Positions 1 to 6,441 of a stretch of 31,643 nucleotides of DNA are shown here, in pieces. Below the pieces are notes generated by a model that saw nothing but the letters and a program-made list of their open reading frames with translations, was not told where the DNA came from and made no database searches. Each line of letters opens with the position of its first letter. The stretch's first letter is position 1. The translations under genes and the position numbers were made by a program. This DNA comes from a virus: positions 1 through 31,643 of IMG/VR virus record IMGVR_UViG_3300042294_001443; one strand, written 5' to 3'.

Positions 1-410
1 CCGACCGGGGTCATGTCCACCCGCCGAAGAACGTCAGCCGTGTCGTTGGAGCACAGCTTCATCGCAGCGAACGGGTAGATGAGCGCCAGTCTCAGGGCGT
101 CCTCAATCTCGCGCCGTGTGTTGAGGAGCCAGTTGTTAGCGACCTCCTCTGTCAGTTCAGGGTCGCCTTTCCCGCGCAGGTCGGGCTTGACCACAACGGA
201 CGGGTCGCGGACAAAGAGAGAGGCGACGTAGCTCTCGATCAGCTCATACGCGCGCGATGTCTCGATCAGCAGCGAGTCATCGTAGCTGCGGCTGCGCTGC
301 CAGTAGCGCATGAGGTAGGCGTTGCGCAGCCTGCGCATCTCTGGTCGCCGCTCATCCCAGTAGCGGTTGTGGGCCTCGTAGATGGTACGGGCGGTCTTTG
401 GTGTAATCAT
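1..410 (-). CDS. Portal protein, N-terminal part (cut by window edge)
   Basis: This is the first 136 codons of a portal protein, the dodecameric ring at the capsid vertex through which DNA is packaged and ejected. The ATG at 410 overlaps the TGA of the large terminase gene as ATGA, the standard translational coupling in this operon. The visible protein begins MITPKTARTIYEAHNRYW and contains an Arg/Tyr-rich helix followed by AYELIESYVASLFVRDP, which resembles the N-terminal region of podovirus portals. The frame runs off the left edge after Met-Thr-Pro-Val. The window's right end carries the remaining portal body on the same strand, so the two pieces are most likely one gene. Direct joining of the two ends is out of frame (two bases are left over here), so at least some sequence is missing between them. 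The call rests on residue pattern and on the position next to the terminase. Confidence 0.8.
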   Translation of the reverse strand, partial: MITPKTARTIYEAHNRYWDERRPEMRRLRNAYLMRYWQRSRSYDDSLLIETSRAYELIESYVASLFVRDPSVVVKPDLRGKGDPELTEEVANNWLLNTRREIEDALRLALIYPFAAMKLCSNDTADVLRRVDMTPV

Positions 411-1945
411 AAAGCACGGCTCCAGGGGAGTGCGTTGCGGCGGATGCGGTCTATGCGGCGCCGTTTGATGAAGTCATCCATGTGCCCGCGCTGTGCTTCT
501 CTGCGCTGTGAAGCGGGGGCTGACCTGACCGCACGGTACGCGAGCGCCATTGCCATCGCAAGGTCGTCGTGTAGTCCTGACGGTGCTTCGGGTGTGACCT
601 TGCGGACTTCGAGCGCTCGTAGTTCTTGGAGTGTGGACTGGTCAAGACTGAAGATGATGCCAGCTTTAATGTGCTCGCGTAATGTTTCATACGCTTCCAG
701 CTTTGACTTGACTGTAGTAGTCCAGGGCTTGCCATCATGGTCGAGCCATACCTTCCTGTAGTGCAGCGCGTGTAACTCGCGCAGTACAACGTGACCGTGG
801 TTGTTTGACTCGCAAAGAACCAGGGCATCGTTGTACCGCTGTGCGACCGTGACTACCCGTGCAGCCCAGTCCACGGGGGACAAAGAGTTTGAGCGCTCAA
901 TGTATGCGGGCTGAAGGGTTTGCAGATTTACAACGCAAAGAGCGCTGTAGTCCCCGCCTGTTCCTCCCGCTACGTCCACGCCTATGACGTAGTGGGCTTC
1001 ATCGTCGGGCTCTTCGAACTCGCGCTTGGCTGAGTCGAACCAGACCTGCTCGATGTTGTCGAGGTCAGCCGGGTCGAAGTAGGTGTTGTCTCTCGAGAGG
1101 AAGGCGTCATCGAGACAGGCTGGGTACTCCCTGCGAAACTTGGCGACGCCCAGTGTCGCGATCTGCTTTCGCCGCCAGTTGAGCTGTGCATCATCCAGCC
1201 CGTAGCGGACGGCTAAGTCCTCCTCCTCCTGGGTACGGGTGAAGCCGGGAGGGATGTTGTCATCACGGTATGGCTCGTGCTCAAACCACCAGTAGGTGAA
1301 GACCTGCCAGCCGTTTTCCGGTGCGCCCTCGATCAACCTGTGGAACGCATCGCCCGGTGCGTTGACTGTGCTTTCGATGACCAGCGGTCCATCGCCCACG
1401 GTGCTGAGCGCCTGAGCTAAGACCTCATCGGGGTCGGTGTAGAAGGCGAACTCTGAGAGGTGGGCACCGCTGAACTCAAAGGAGCGTGTACCGCCACGGC
1501 CTCCTGTAGTGAACCCGCTGAAGCCAGCCTTGGTGTCAGCGAAGATGGTGTCGTCCGCGCTGTCCACATACAGGTCGCGCTGAAGTAGACGAGGCAACTC
1601 GCTTAGCCATCGACGGTCCATCTTGCGCAGGTTCTTGGCGGAGCGGTCGTGGAAGCTGAGGACTGCATACGTCGTAGGGTCGGCAGAAATAAATGCCTTG
1701 TGGAATTGCCACGCCCGAACCGAGGTGGAGATACCGACCTGTCGGGCCTTGATGACGATGACCCTGTTGTGGTTGTCCATCAACGCCCACAGCTTTTTCT
1801 GTGCAGCGTTTGGCGTGAACTCCTCGAATCTACCTGTCTGTTTGTTCTTAATCTTTAACAGTTTGCAGAACGTCAGCCGGTCCCGCAGCATCTGACGTAC
1901 AGCCGAGTGCATGTGGCCCGGGATGCTGGAGGGGACGTAGGTCAT
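407..1945 (-). CDS. terL: Terminase large subunit (packaging ATPase/nuclease)
   Basis: This is the DNA-packaging motor: an N-terminal ATPase pumps DNA through the portal and a C-terminal RNase H-like nuclease cuts it into headfuls or unit lengths. The 512-residue length is normal for the family. Walker A is KARQVGIST at about residues 66-74, with the classic Arg-Gln form. Walker B ends at Glu165 (AHLSEFAFY). The nuclease acidic residues are Asp324 (GVDVAGGTGGDYSA), Glu379 (LVLCESNNHG) and Asp460/461 (GLHDDLAMAMA). The start at 1945 overlaps the exonuclease stop as ATGA, and the stop overlaps the portal start in the same way, so the order exonuclease, terL, portal is translationally coupled. 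All catalytic residues appear intact, and the call is secure from motifs alone. Confidence 0.97.
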   Translation of the reverse strand: MTYVPSSIPGHMHSAVRQMLRDRLTFCKLLKIKNKQTGRFEEFTPNAAQKKLWALMDNHNRVIVIKARQVGISTSVRAWQFHKAFISADPTTYAVLSFHDRSAKNLRKMDRRWLSELPRLLQRDLYVDSADDTIFADTKAGFSGFTTGGRGGTRSFEFSGAHLSEFAFYTDPDEVLAQALSTVGDGPLVIESTVNAPGDAFHRLIEGAPENGWQVFTYWWFEHEPYRDDNIPPGFTRTQEEEDLAVRYGLDDAQLNWRRKQIATLGVAKFRREYPACLDDAFLSRDNTYFDPADLDNIEQVWFDSAKREFEEPDDEAHYVIGVDVAGGTGGDYSALCVVNLQTLQPAYIERSNSLSPVDWAARVVTVAQRYNDALVLCESNNHGHVVLRELHALHYRKVWLDHDGKPWTTTVKSKLEAYETLREHIKAGIIFSLDQSTLQELRALEVRKVTPEAPSGLHDDLAMAMALAYRAVRSAPASQRREAQRGHMDDFIKRRRIDRIRRNALPWSRAL

Positions 1946-2463
1946 GCAAACAGACCGAGCGCGTGTGCTACACGCCCAGCGAGGCGCGCGTCTTCCAGCG
2001 CGTGATGGTGGCTGCCGCTTCTGCCGGGGACCTGAAGATGACGGGCTGCGCTGTCGAGTGAGACGCGGCCTGTAGTCCTGCCCACGCGCTCAGCCGCAGC
2101 GCGCATGATGCACGGCCCGAAGTACCCCTTGGGCGCGAAGCCCATACGCCGCAGCATCTCCTCATCGAAGGAGAGGTTGTAGGCGTAGAGCATGGGGCGG
2201 TCGTGCCCGATCCACCATGCCCGCAGCCGCTCCGCAGCGGTCGCTGCCGGTGTGCCCTCTTTTACAAGCTGAAGGAGGCTGATGCCGTGGATGCGCTCAG
2301 CGTGGTGGTAGGTCGTGGTGTCGATGATGTTCGGCAATACCGTAAGATTAAAGGAGTCAAACTCGGTGCCATCTTTACTGAATAAAGCCACTGCCACCTG
2401 CACAGGCTCGGCGTATTTATTATCAGGTAAACCAGTTGTCTCAGTGTCGATGACGGCAAACAT
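1942..2463 (-). CDS. DEDDh-type 3'-5' exonuclease (DnaQ-like)
   Basis: This 173-residue protein is a stand-alone DnaQ-fold exonuclease. Exo I is DTETTG with Asp6 and Glu8. Exo II is NLSFDEEML with Asp100. Exo III is HHHALEDA with His153 and Asp158, giving the DEDDh set. Such enzymes remove 3' nucleotides and often proofread for a polymerase. It lies between the small and large terminase genes: 2 nt after the small subunit stop (AAGGA ribosome site upstream) and overlapping terL by ATGA. The genome's only visible polymerase is on the other strand and has no exonuclease domain, so this could be its trans-acting proofreader. A role in trimming DNA at packaging or degrading host DNA is also possible. 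The enzyme class is clear; the role is inferred. Confidence 0.93.
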   Translation of the reverse strand: MFAVIDTETTGLPDNKYAEPVQVAVALFSKDGTEFDSFNLTVLPNIIDTTTYHHAERIHGISLLQLVKEGTPAATAAERLRAWWIGHDRPMLYAYNLSFDEEMLRRMGFAPKGYFGPCIMRAAAERVGRTTGRVSLDSAARHLQVPGRSGSHHHALEDARLAGRVAHALGLFA

Positions 2464-2465
2464 GT

Positions 2466-2924
2466 TTAGTCCTTTACAAGAGTGAGAACCTTAGCCAGCT
2501 CAAGCTCCCCTTCATCAGCTACCCCGCCATCGCGCTTCCCTTCCTTAGCGGTTCGCACATCGCAAAGGTCAATGGCCTTGGTCAGTACCCACTGGGCGGT
2601 ACGCACCTTCAGCGCGGGATGGCTGTCTCCCCCTGGTGTCACGGTGTCCCGGATGATGTCGAGGGCGGGCGGCACTAGCCGGTGTAGGTCCTCGACTACC
2701 TGCACCTTCACTTCATCGGGGTCTGGATGCGCCTCATTGTAGAGCGCTACCCATGCGCGCACGTTCCTCGGTCCCCAGCGCGTGATGATGGTCGGCCCGC
2801 AAAGTCCCTCGCGCGAAGCGTCATACGGCTCCTTCTTCCACTTTGCGCACCAGCACACTACTTCCAGCTGAAGCCGCGTCAGGGTCTTCTCAAGGGATGA
2901 CCATCTCTGCATCGCGTCCGTCAT
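2466..2924 (-). CDS. terS: Probable terminase small subunit
   Basis: This encodes 152 residues from the ATG at 2924, which follows a strong AGGAGGGG ribosome site. A longer frame from a TTG at 3008 lacks such a site and would run into the control-region inverted repeats, so I reject it. Small terminases bind the genome's packaging site and hand DNA to the large subunit. The family call is by position (two genes before terL in a coupled operon), by size, and by a helical pattern: an N-terminal SLEKTLTRLQLE helix, a middle PPALDIIRDTVTPGG segment, and KVRTAQWVLTKAIDLCD followed by a charged tail. No HTH can be asserted by eye. It is the first gene of the leftward unit, and its 5' leader holds a hairpin at 2958-2983. 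Confidence 0.65.
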   Translation of the reverse strand: MTDAMQRWSSLEKTLTRLQLEVVCWCAKWKKEPYDASREGLCGPTIITRWGPRNVRAWVALYNEAHPDPDEVKVQVVEDLHRLVPPALDIIRDTVTPGGDSHPALKVRTAQWVLTKAIDLCDVRTAKEGKRDGGVADEGELELAKVLTLVKD

Positions 2925-2957
2925 ACAGCCCCTCCTACGCGCGTTTGCCTGCCGCGG

Positions 2958-2983
2958 ATGCTGTCGTTGATCTAACACAGCAT
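2958..2983 (-). promoter_or_regulatory. Hairpin in terS leader
   Basis: ATGCTGT at 2958-2964 pairs exactly with ACAGCAT at 2977-2983, and GTT/AAC extends the stem inside past one bulged C, leaving a 5-nt loop. It lies 34 nt upstream of the terS start. It could affect translation or terminate stray transcription; no T-run follows in either direction. Confidence 0.5.
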
Positions 2984-2985
2984 AG

Positions 2986-3032
2986 CCACCTGCTAACACG
3001 GTCGTCAACTGAGGTTGACGATCTACAGGTGG
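2986..3032. repeat. Nested inverted repeats, operator-like
   Basis: The outer arms are CCACCTG (2986-2992) and CAGGTGG (3026-3032). The inner arms are TCGTCAAC (3002-3009) and GTTGACGA (3014-3021), separated by TGAG. The inner palindrome has the size and spacing of a dimeric regulator site. A 17/18 match to 3004-3021 occurs at 17642-17659 inside the giant ejection gene. Confidence 0.6.
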
Positions 3033-3060
3033 GCCGCTGGGCGGGGGCCCTGGGCGGCCC
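3031..3060. repeat. GC-rich inverted repeat
   Basis: GGGCCGC (3031-3037) pairs with GCGGCCC (3054-3060) across a 16-nt GC-rich spacer that itself contains GGGCCC. It directly abuts the nested repeats on its left and the first GTTAC pentamer on its right. It may be a transcription barrier between the divergent units. Confidence 0.45.
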
Positions 3061-3063
3061 GCC

Positions 3064-3310
3064 GTTACAGCCGGTACAGCTCCGTTACAGCCAGCGAATT
3101 TTTGGAGTTCTCGAGAAGGCCGATCCCTACTATGTCCTATGATACATATAACCCCTAAAGTGTGTGTGTAACGTCTGTAACACTAGTAACATGTAGGAGA
3201 GAGGGTTCGCCTCCCTATACCTATATCTCTGGCCAGCGGCCCCTGGACCTATAATGAACTCCGGTCTCCGAGATCTGGTAGGCTACCCGTTACGCGACGT
3301 TACACGTTAC
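3064..3310. repeat. GTTAC/GTAAC iteron cluster
   Basis: Eight pentamers occur in 247 bp. GTTAC starts at 3064, 3084, 3289, 3299 and 3306. GTAAC, the reverse complement, starts at 3168, 3177 and 3186 at an exact 9-nt period. A variant GGTACAG sits at 3073. Random expectation for either orientation is about one per 512 bp, so the cluster is clearly enriched. Short directly repeated sites near AT-rich DNA are typical of plasmid and phage origins or of arrays bound by one regulator. Confidence 0.6.
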
Positions 3311-3384
3311 GCCCTCGAGAACATCGATGAACAGCACGCTCTCAAGAAATCTTCATCACGGCTCAACTTTCTTGGGCGTGACGC

Positions 3385-3413
3385 TTGCCAGGGGAGTAGG
3401 CTTCGTATAGATT
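3385..3413 (+). promoter_or_regulatory. Sigma70-like early promoter
   Basis: TTGCCA at 3385-3390 and TAGATT at 3408-3413 are 17 bp apart, close to the bacterial consensus. TATAGA at 3406-3411 with a 15-bp spacer is an alternative -10. It points to the first early gene, about 50 nt downstream. The segment from 3402 resembles the sequence from 6382 upstream of the homing endonuclease gene, which suggests a shared early signal. Host polymerase would be needed, since no phage RNA polymerase is seen. Confidence 0.55.
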
Positions 3414-3464
3414 AGAACCATCAGCGGGCGACACCACAACACCCCGCCTGCTGAGGAGCCAGAG

Positions 3465-3926
3465 ATGACCAACAACACCGTCCCCTACCGCGCCGCTCTC
3501 AAGCTCGTTCGCGAGGCCAGCGTCGGCCTCTCCGACTGGGACGCTGAGACCCTGGAGATGTACATCGACGACCTCTACACGCGAGGACGGGAGGTTGGCG
3601 AGTACGCGCTGGAGCAGGCGTTCGATGTCTTCTTCACCTGCTACTACCGCGCCGGCTGGACCCTCATGGGTCGCGCCGTCAACCCGCCCGCCACTGAGGT
3701 CGAGGCTGAGGTGGACACCATCATTGAGCACGGTACTGACTGGAAGGAGTGCGACGACTTCGACTCCCTATTTCCCGCGACTGAGGAGTTCGTTCCTGGG
3801 GACGCCACTGTCTACGGTCCTGTAGACGAGGAGGAGGTCAACAGCTACATCTCTTGGCTGGAAGAGAGGTCATGGGAGTACACCGAGCCCAAGGTCAACT
3901 CCATCCACTCCGGCGCGAACGCTTGA
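3465..3926 (+). CDS. Very acidic early protein, unknown function
   Basis: This encodes 153 residues and is the first gene of the rightward block, with a GAGGAG ribosome site 6 nt before the ATG. I do not recognise a family. The protein is rich in Asp and Glu (about 32 acidic against about 10 basic residues by my count) and in Trp, Tyr and Phe, with acidic runs such as VEAEVDTIIE, ECDDFD and VDEEEV. High negative charge in a first-expressed phage protein recalls DNA-mimic anti-restriction proteins such as T7 Ocr, but there is no sequence match I can point to, so this is speculation. It is followed by a strong GC hairpin at 3941-3969, which may limit read-through into the polymerase gene or process the message. 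Confidence 0.75.
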   Translation: MTNNTVPYRAALKLVREASVGLSDWDAETLEMYIDDLYTRGREVGEYALEQAFDVFFTCYYRAGWTLMGRAVNPPATEVEAEVDTIIEHGTDWKECDDFDSLFPATEEFVPGDATVYGPVDEEEVNSYISWLEERSWEYTEPKVNSIHSGANA

Positions 3927-3940
3927 TCCCGACAAACGAC

Positions 3941-3969
3941 GAGCCCCCGGGGGAGCAACCCGGGGGCTC
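3941..3969 (+). terminator. GC-rich hairpin after first early gene
   Basis: GAGCCCCCGGG (3941-3951) and CCCGGGGGCTC (3959-3969) form a perfect 11-bp stem with a 7-nt loop, 14 nt after the stop codon. There is no T-run after it, so it may be an attenuator or message-stabilising element rather than a full terminator. No separate promoter is obvious between it and the next gene. Confidence 0.6.
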
Positions 3970-4005
3970 TGAGACCTCAGCCCCACACCACACAGGACGA
4001 AGGCC

Positions 4006-6336
4006 ATGACCACTCATAACATCTTCTCAGAGCTGATGCTAGGCATCAACGTTCTTTCCTTCGCGCGGCTGCTCAAAGATGCCGAGGCCAAGGCGGATGA
4101 CGCACAGCGGTTGGCGCTCCATGACCAGGGCGTCCGGCACTGGCCCATCATCGCAGCGATGAACGGCGGCACCATCAAGCTACACACGCGCGGCAAGCCG
4201 GATGGCGATGACCGGACGTACACCACAAAGCCGTTCCCGCTTCAGTCCCTCTCCAAAGACCTTGGCCTGCGCGCTGCGTTTACCAGCCCGCATGAGGGCG
4301 AGGTGCTGGTCTACGCGGACTGGCGAGCGAGCCACTGGCAGCTCCTCGCTTTCTACTCTGGCGACACCCAGCTTCAGGCGGACCTCCGCTCCGGTGACCT
4401 GTACAACAACCTCTTCCCCGGCCGCGACCGTAAGGCTGTAAAGGCTGGGCTCGCTACGCTCCTCAATGGAGGCGGTATGAACGCGCTGAAAAAGATGTTT
4501 GCTGAACCAGAAGCACGGCAGTTCTTGGCCGACGCCACCCAGTTGCTCGAGACACGCTGGGCCAAGGCGAACGCTTACCGCCTCCAGCTTCAGGCTGACG
4601 CGCTCGCAAACGGCTGGGCCGACGCTGACAAGGCCTACTCCGGGGCTGGCGTCGCGCTCATGCGCGTCGAAGCCAAGGCCCTACGCACGGCTCTGGAAGA
4701 GGTGCTTAGCGTAGGACTGGGCGTGCGCGTCCTACTCCCGATGCACGACGGCGTGCTTGTCTCCGCTCCGGCGGACAAGGCGGGTGAGGTGGCCGAGTGC
4801 CTGGGCTACTGCATGACCCTGGCAAGCACACTGTCTGACGATGAGGCTACGAACCACGCCGATGTTTGGGTAGACGTAAAGGTACAGGACTCCTGGGAAG
4901 GGCAGGAGTCCCAGCTACTCGGCAACCAGCTTCGCGCCGTCGCGCTGTCCTGTGTACAGGCGGACGATGCGGACAGGCTCGCTGTAGCTGCGGCCCTCAT
5001 GCCTAATGCCCTGGAGGGCCGGCTTCAGTCCCTCGCCCCCGCATCTGCGGAGGCACGGGCCATCAAGCTCGCGCTGCTGCGGCGGAAGGAGGCGGTCTCT
5101 TGGCTGCGCGCGGCCACGGTTAGCCAGGAGGCCTCGCTCATAGAGCTACCCCGGCCGGTCGCCAACTACTCCAACCTGTGCCGGCTTCTGCGGGAGGACT
5201 CCACGCTACCCCGGCTGCGCTTCAACCTGCGCTCGCTGTCGGCTGAGGTGGGAGGCGAACGGCTGGATGACAACGCCATCGGCCCAAAGTTTGTAGAACC
5301 GATCGAGAACCGCTACGGTTTCACCGGCATCTCGTTTGAGACCATCGGCCGGGCCGTGATGGATGTCGCACGGGAAGACAGCTATGACCCCATCAAGGAC
5401 TACTTCGACGGGCTGACCTGGGATGGAGTCAAGCGGCTGGACACTTGGCTTACCGCCTACACCGACGCCCGCGCGGGTACGTCGTCCGAGCCGGTGAAGA
5501 TGGCCGACATCTACGGGCGGAAGTGGTTCCTCTCCCTCGTGGCCCGCGCCTACTCGCCCGGCTGCAAGGTGGACTCTGTGCTCGTGCTACAGGGCCAGCA
5601 AAACATCGGCAAGTCCACGCTCTTCCGCGTCATCGCTCCGATGGGCTCATTCGCCGCCGTCGCCATCGACCCGGCGGACAAGGACATCGTGCGCCGCGCT
5701 TCGGCCTACGCTGTAGTCGAGTGGCCGGAGGCGACTGGCATGAGCAAGCGGGAACAGGAGGCGCTGAAGCAGTACTTCAGCGAGGGGATCGACCGCCTTC
5801 GCCTGCCCTACGGCAAGGCGGACATCGAGATCCCGCGGCGCGTCGTCTTCGGGATGACCTCAAACAGCAGCGACTTCCTGCGCGACCCTACAGGTTCCCG
5901 CCGCTACTGGCCTGTGACCGTAGAGGGCGTGGACATCGACGGGCTGAAACAGGTGGTAGACCAGCTGTGGGCCGAAGCCGTAGAGGTCTACCGCTCCAAC
6001 CCGGGACAGGACTACCTGTGGTGGCTCTCCCCTGAAGAGGAGGAGCTGCGGGAGGAGGGCGCTGCTGCGTACACCGAGGAGGACCCGTACTCCGAGGCCG
6101 TGCTGGCGGTGAGCGCGCGCAACAGGGGTGAGTTCAGCATGATTGAGTTGTTGAACTACCTCGACATCCCGCACAACCAGCGGATCCAGATGGGCCGCAC
6201 GCTCGGTGCATCCTGCCGGCGACTGGGCTTTGTCTCCGTACAGAAGCGCGTGCCCGCGCAGAAGAACGCTGTGCGCGTGTGGGTGTCAGCGTCGGCGGAA
6301 GAGGCAGAGCAGTCTGAGCCTAAGTTCTACCCGTAG
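4006..6336 (+). CDS. Family A polymerase palm fused to VirE-type helicase (candidate primase-polymerase-helicase)
   Basis: This 776-residue protein is probably the phage replicase. Residues about 45-295 hold a reduced family A polymerase core: a template-entry region ending PFPLQSLSKDLGLRAAF; motif A LVYADWRASHW with Asp105; motif B with Arg142, Lys146 and Asn154-Gly155; and motif C MHDG with His247-Asp248. Residues about 380-660 match the VirE P-loop ATPase family: a WDGVKRLDTWL lead-in (472-482), Walker A GQQNIGKST (530-538), the acidic VVEWPEA (571-577), and TSNSSDFLRDPTGSRRYWPV (618-637), which carries the sensor Asn and Arg pair. The C-terminus looks like a small winged-helix region. There is no exonuclease or full thumb domain. 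VirE helicases are normally attached to primases, so a polymerase palm in that place suggests self-priming replication. An AAGG precedes the ATG closely. A hairpin at 6347-6377 follows. Confidence 0.88.
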   Translation: MTTHNIFSELMLGINVLSFARLLKDAEAKADDAQRLALHDQGVRHWPIIAAMNGGTIKLHTRGKPDGDDRTYTTKPFPLQSLSKDLGLRAAFTSPHEGEVLVYADWRASHWQLLAFYSGDTQLQADLRSGDLYNNLFPGRDRKAVKAGLATLLNGGGMNALKKMFAEPEARQFLADATQLLETRWAKANAYRLQLQADALANGWADADKAYSGAGVALMRVEAKALRTALEEVLSVGLGVRVLLPMHDGVLVSAPADKAGEVAECLGYCMTLASTLSDDEATNHADVWVDVKVQDSWEGQESQLLGNQLRAVALSCVQADDADRLAVAAALMPNALEGRLQSLAPASAEARAIKLALLRRKEAVSWLRAATVSQEASLIELPRPVANYSNLCRLLREDSTLPRLRFNLRSLSAEVGGERLDDNAIGPKFVEPIENRYGFTGISFETIGRAVMDVAREDSYDPIKDYFDGLTWDGVKRLDTWLTAYTDARAGTSSEPVKMADIYGRKWFLSLVARAYSPGCKVDSVLVLQGQQNIGKSTLFRVIAPMGSFAAVAIDPADKDIVRRASAYAVVEWPEATGMSKREQEALKQYFSEGIDRLRLPYGKADIEIPRRVVFGMTSNSSDFLRDPTGSRRYWPVTVEGVDIDGLKQVVDQLWAEAVEVYRSNPGQDYLWWLSPEEEELREEGAAAYTEEDPYSEAVLAVSARNRGEFSMIELLNYLDIPHNQRIQMGRTLGASCRRLGFVSVQKRVPAQKNAVRVWVSASAEEAEQSEPKFYP

Positions 6337-6346
6337 TAGAAACTTC

Positions 6347-6377
6347 GGGTGCGCAGGCAACTAATGCTTGCGCACCC
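6347..6377 (+). terminator. Stem-loop after replicase gene
   Basis: GGGTGCGCA (6347-6355) pairs perfectly with TGCGCACCC (6369-6377). A G-T wobble and GCA/TGC extend the stem to 13 bp around the loop ACTAA. It begins 10 nt after the replicase stop and ends 4 nt before promoter-like sequence. No T-run follows, so termination strength is uncertain. Confidence 0.6.
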
Positions 6378-6381
6378 TCGA

Positions 6382-6441
6382 TTCGTATGGTACATCAGAA
6401 TCATGAGCGGACACCCACTCCAACCCGCTCAAGGAGCCGCG
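6382..6441 (+). promoter_or_regulatory. Second early promoter/leader, similar to the one at 3402
   Basis: TTCGTAT followed by AGAA, CAT, AGCGG and an ACACC-type C/A-rich leader repeats the plan seen at 3402-3440. TATGGT at 6386-6391 is a plausible -10, but no good -35 is seen at 17 bp. It ends with AAGGAG at 6431-6436, 5 nt before the endonuclease ATG. Confidence 0.4.

Larger units (their letters stand above)
2925..3464. promoter_or_regulatory. Divergent control region, candidate origin/operator
   Basis: These 540 bp separate the leftward terminase unit from the rightward early block and hold no convincing gene. From left to right it has a hairpin at 2958-2983; nested inverted repeats at 2986-3032; a GC-rich hairpin at 3031-3060; GTTAC/GTAAC pentamers starting at 3064, 3084, 3168, 3177, 3186, 3289, 3299 and 3306; AT-rich stretches near 3095-3105, 3138-3160 and 3215-3230; a TATAAT hexamer at 3250-3255 with no matching -35; and a promoter-like pair at 3385-3413. 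The repeat density, AT-rich islands and divergent position fit a replication origin and/or repressor-controlled switch. Which of these it is cannot be decided from sequence alone. Confidence 0.65.

Noticed and set aside
2925-3008. N-terminal extension of the small terminase from TTG 3008
   Set aside because: There is no ribosome site for the TTG, while AGGAGGGG precedes the ATG at 2924; the extension falls in structured control DNA.
3211-3236. T7-like promoter core TATAGGGAG on the minus strand
   Set aside because: Only the nine-base core matches; the specificity region upstream does not, there is one copy, and no phage RNA polymerase is present.
3254-3415. A 53-codon frame in the control region starting at ATG 3254
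   Set aside because: It has no ribosome site, its ATG overlaps a TATAAT, and it runs through the iterons and the early promoter. It is more likely chance.
3009-3464. CRISPR array or tRNA gene in the non-coding region
   Set aside because: The repeats are only pentamers with short spacing, and no cloverleaf with an acceptor stem is found.
3363-3731. A 122-codon minus-strand frame across the early promoter
   Set aside because: It is mostly antisense to the acidic early gene and has no ribosome site.
6349-6441. N-terminal extension of the homing endonuclease
   Set aside because: It would begin within the replicase hairpin and lacks a ribosome site; AAGGAG precedes the ATG at 6442.
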